Notes under the pieces: model-generated | The model's database searches: none | Told to the model about the DNA's origin: nothing | Seen by the model: only the letters and a program-made list of their open reading frames with translations | NCBI GenBank assembly: GCA_946478755.1 | Contig: CAMLDJ010000254.1 | Location: 1 to 7,961, forward strand | Direction of reading: 5' to 3' | Length of the DNA stretch: 7,961 nucleotides | From: an uncultured Pedobacter sp. | GTDB lineage: Bacteria; Bacteroidota; Bacteroidia; Sphingobacteriales; Sphingobacteriaceae | In this document: one piece after another, positions 7,374 to 7,961 of the stretch | Layout of the letters: every line of letters starts with the position of its first letter | How positions within the stretch are numbered: the stretch's first letter is position 1 | Made by a program: the position numbers and the translations under genes

Positions 7374-7961
7374 ATGAAAAGAATAGTATTATCGTTGATA
7401 CCCATGATTTTAGTTTTTGGTACCACCATGTTTGCCCAGGAAACTAAACCTTATACCGAAATCGCAAAGGAGCGGGCGGAGAAAATTGTCGCTCCTTTAA
7501 AGATCACCAATACCCGTAAAAACGATAAAATAGAAGAGCTGGTCGCCCAGCAATATATTGATTTAAATGGGATTCATGCCATCAGGGATGAAAAGCTGAA
7601 AGCCAATCCGCAACAAGCGGACGCGATAAAGGCAGCTGCCGATAAAGAAGTAGCCAAACTGCATGCTGCCTATCTGAAAAAGCTGGGAAAAGAGCTGAGC
7701 GAGGCACAGATAGACGAGATCAAGGACGGAATGACCTACCACACCGTTCCAATTACTTATGCCAATTATCTGCTGATGCTCCCTTATCTCAGCAAAGAAG
7801 ATCAGGGCAAGATCTGGACCTTTTTAATTGAAGGGAGAGAACATGCGATGGACGGAGGAACTTCCAAAGAAAAACATGCCTGGTTCAACAAATATAAAGG
7901 CAAAATTGCCAATCATTTAATGAAAAAAGGATATGACCTGAAATACGAAGGTGCGGAATGG
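7374..7961 (+). CDS. DUF3826 domain exported protein, 3'-truncated by window edge
   Basis: The frame is open from ATG 7374 to the last base, giving 196 residues without a stop. DUF3826 proteins are somewhat over 200 residues long, so only the final few residues are probably missing. Residues 1-21 are a signal peptide (MKRIVLSLIP, hydrophobic, cleavage MFA/QE) with no lipobox Cys. The mature part is charged and mostly helical. Family-type motifs are visible in order: ERAEKIVAPLKI (33-44), YIDLNGIHAIRDEK (61-74), LSEAQIDEIKDGMTY (108-122), ITYANYLLMLPYLSKED (127-143), EGREHAMDGGTSKEKHAWF (153-171) and KYKGKIANHL to KGYDLKYEG (173-193). The molecular function of DUF3826 is unknown. Location beside a SusC/SusD pair and an exported propeller enzyme suggests a role in processing or binding the same glycan in the periplasm. 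Conserved-looking polar residues include H68, R71, D72, D118, E156, H157, D160 and H168. Assignment is by motif recognition from memory. Confidence 0.88.
   Translation, partial: MKRIVLSLIPMILVFGTTMFAQETKPYTEIAKERAEKIVAPLKITNTRKNDKIEELVAQQYIDLNGIHAIRDEKLKANPQQADAIKAAADKEVAKLHAAYLKKLGKELSEAQIDEIKDGMTYHTVPITYANYLLMLPYLSKEDQGKIWTFLIEGREHAMDGGTSKEKHAWFNKYKGKIANHLMKKGYDLKYEGAEW

Overview
The window reads as part of a polysaccharide utilization locus (PUL) from a Bacteroidota bacterium. The evidence is a SusC/SusD pair, lipoprotein signals of the CKK type, start codons preceded by A-rich tracts instead of clear Shine-Dalgarno sites, and an AT-leaning composition. A member of the Sphingobacteriaceae (Pedobacter or Mucilaginibacter type) is plausible, but this is a guess from style, not a proof. 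All supported genes lie on the + strand.

Layout. Positions 2-2497 hold the C-terminal four fifths of a SusC-type TonB-dependent outer-membrane transporter, cut by the left window edge. It is followed with essentially no gap by a SusD-type glycan-binding lipoprotein (preferred start 2524, end 4368). After 29 bp comes a third lipoprotein of 315 residues (4398-5345), probably a surface glycan-binding protein. A strong intrinsic terminator at 5369-5398 closes this capture and uptake block. A 120-bp gap follows (5399-5518), containing overlapping short palindromes. Then comes a secreted 561-residue protein (5519-7204) with an uncharacterised N-terminal beta-rich domain and a five-bladed beta-propeller related in architecture to the GH43/GH32/GH117-type glycosidases. 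After a 169-bp gap, an exported DUF3826 protein starts at 7374 and runs off the right edge, lacking only its last residues.

Working model. SusC and SusD bind and import an oligosaccharide and the third lipoprotein helps hold the polymer at the surface. The propeller protein and the DUF3826 protein are exported and likely process the same glycan. The substrate cannot be read from this window. No regulator (ECF sigma/anti-sigma, hybrid two-component system, AraC) is inside it, and the SusC N-terminus that would show whether a signalling extension exists is missing.

The two proteins most worth following are the propeller protein, whose putative catalytic carboxylates do not follow the usual GH43 pattern, and its DUF3826 neighbour, a family without a known function. 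No RNA genes, mobile elements, CRISPR arrays or integrase sites were seen.
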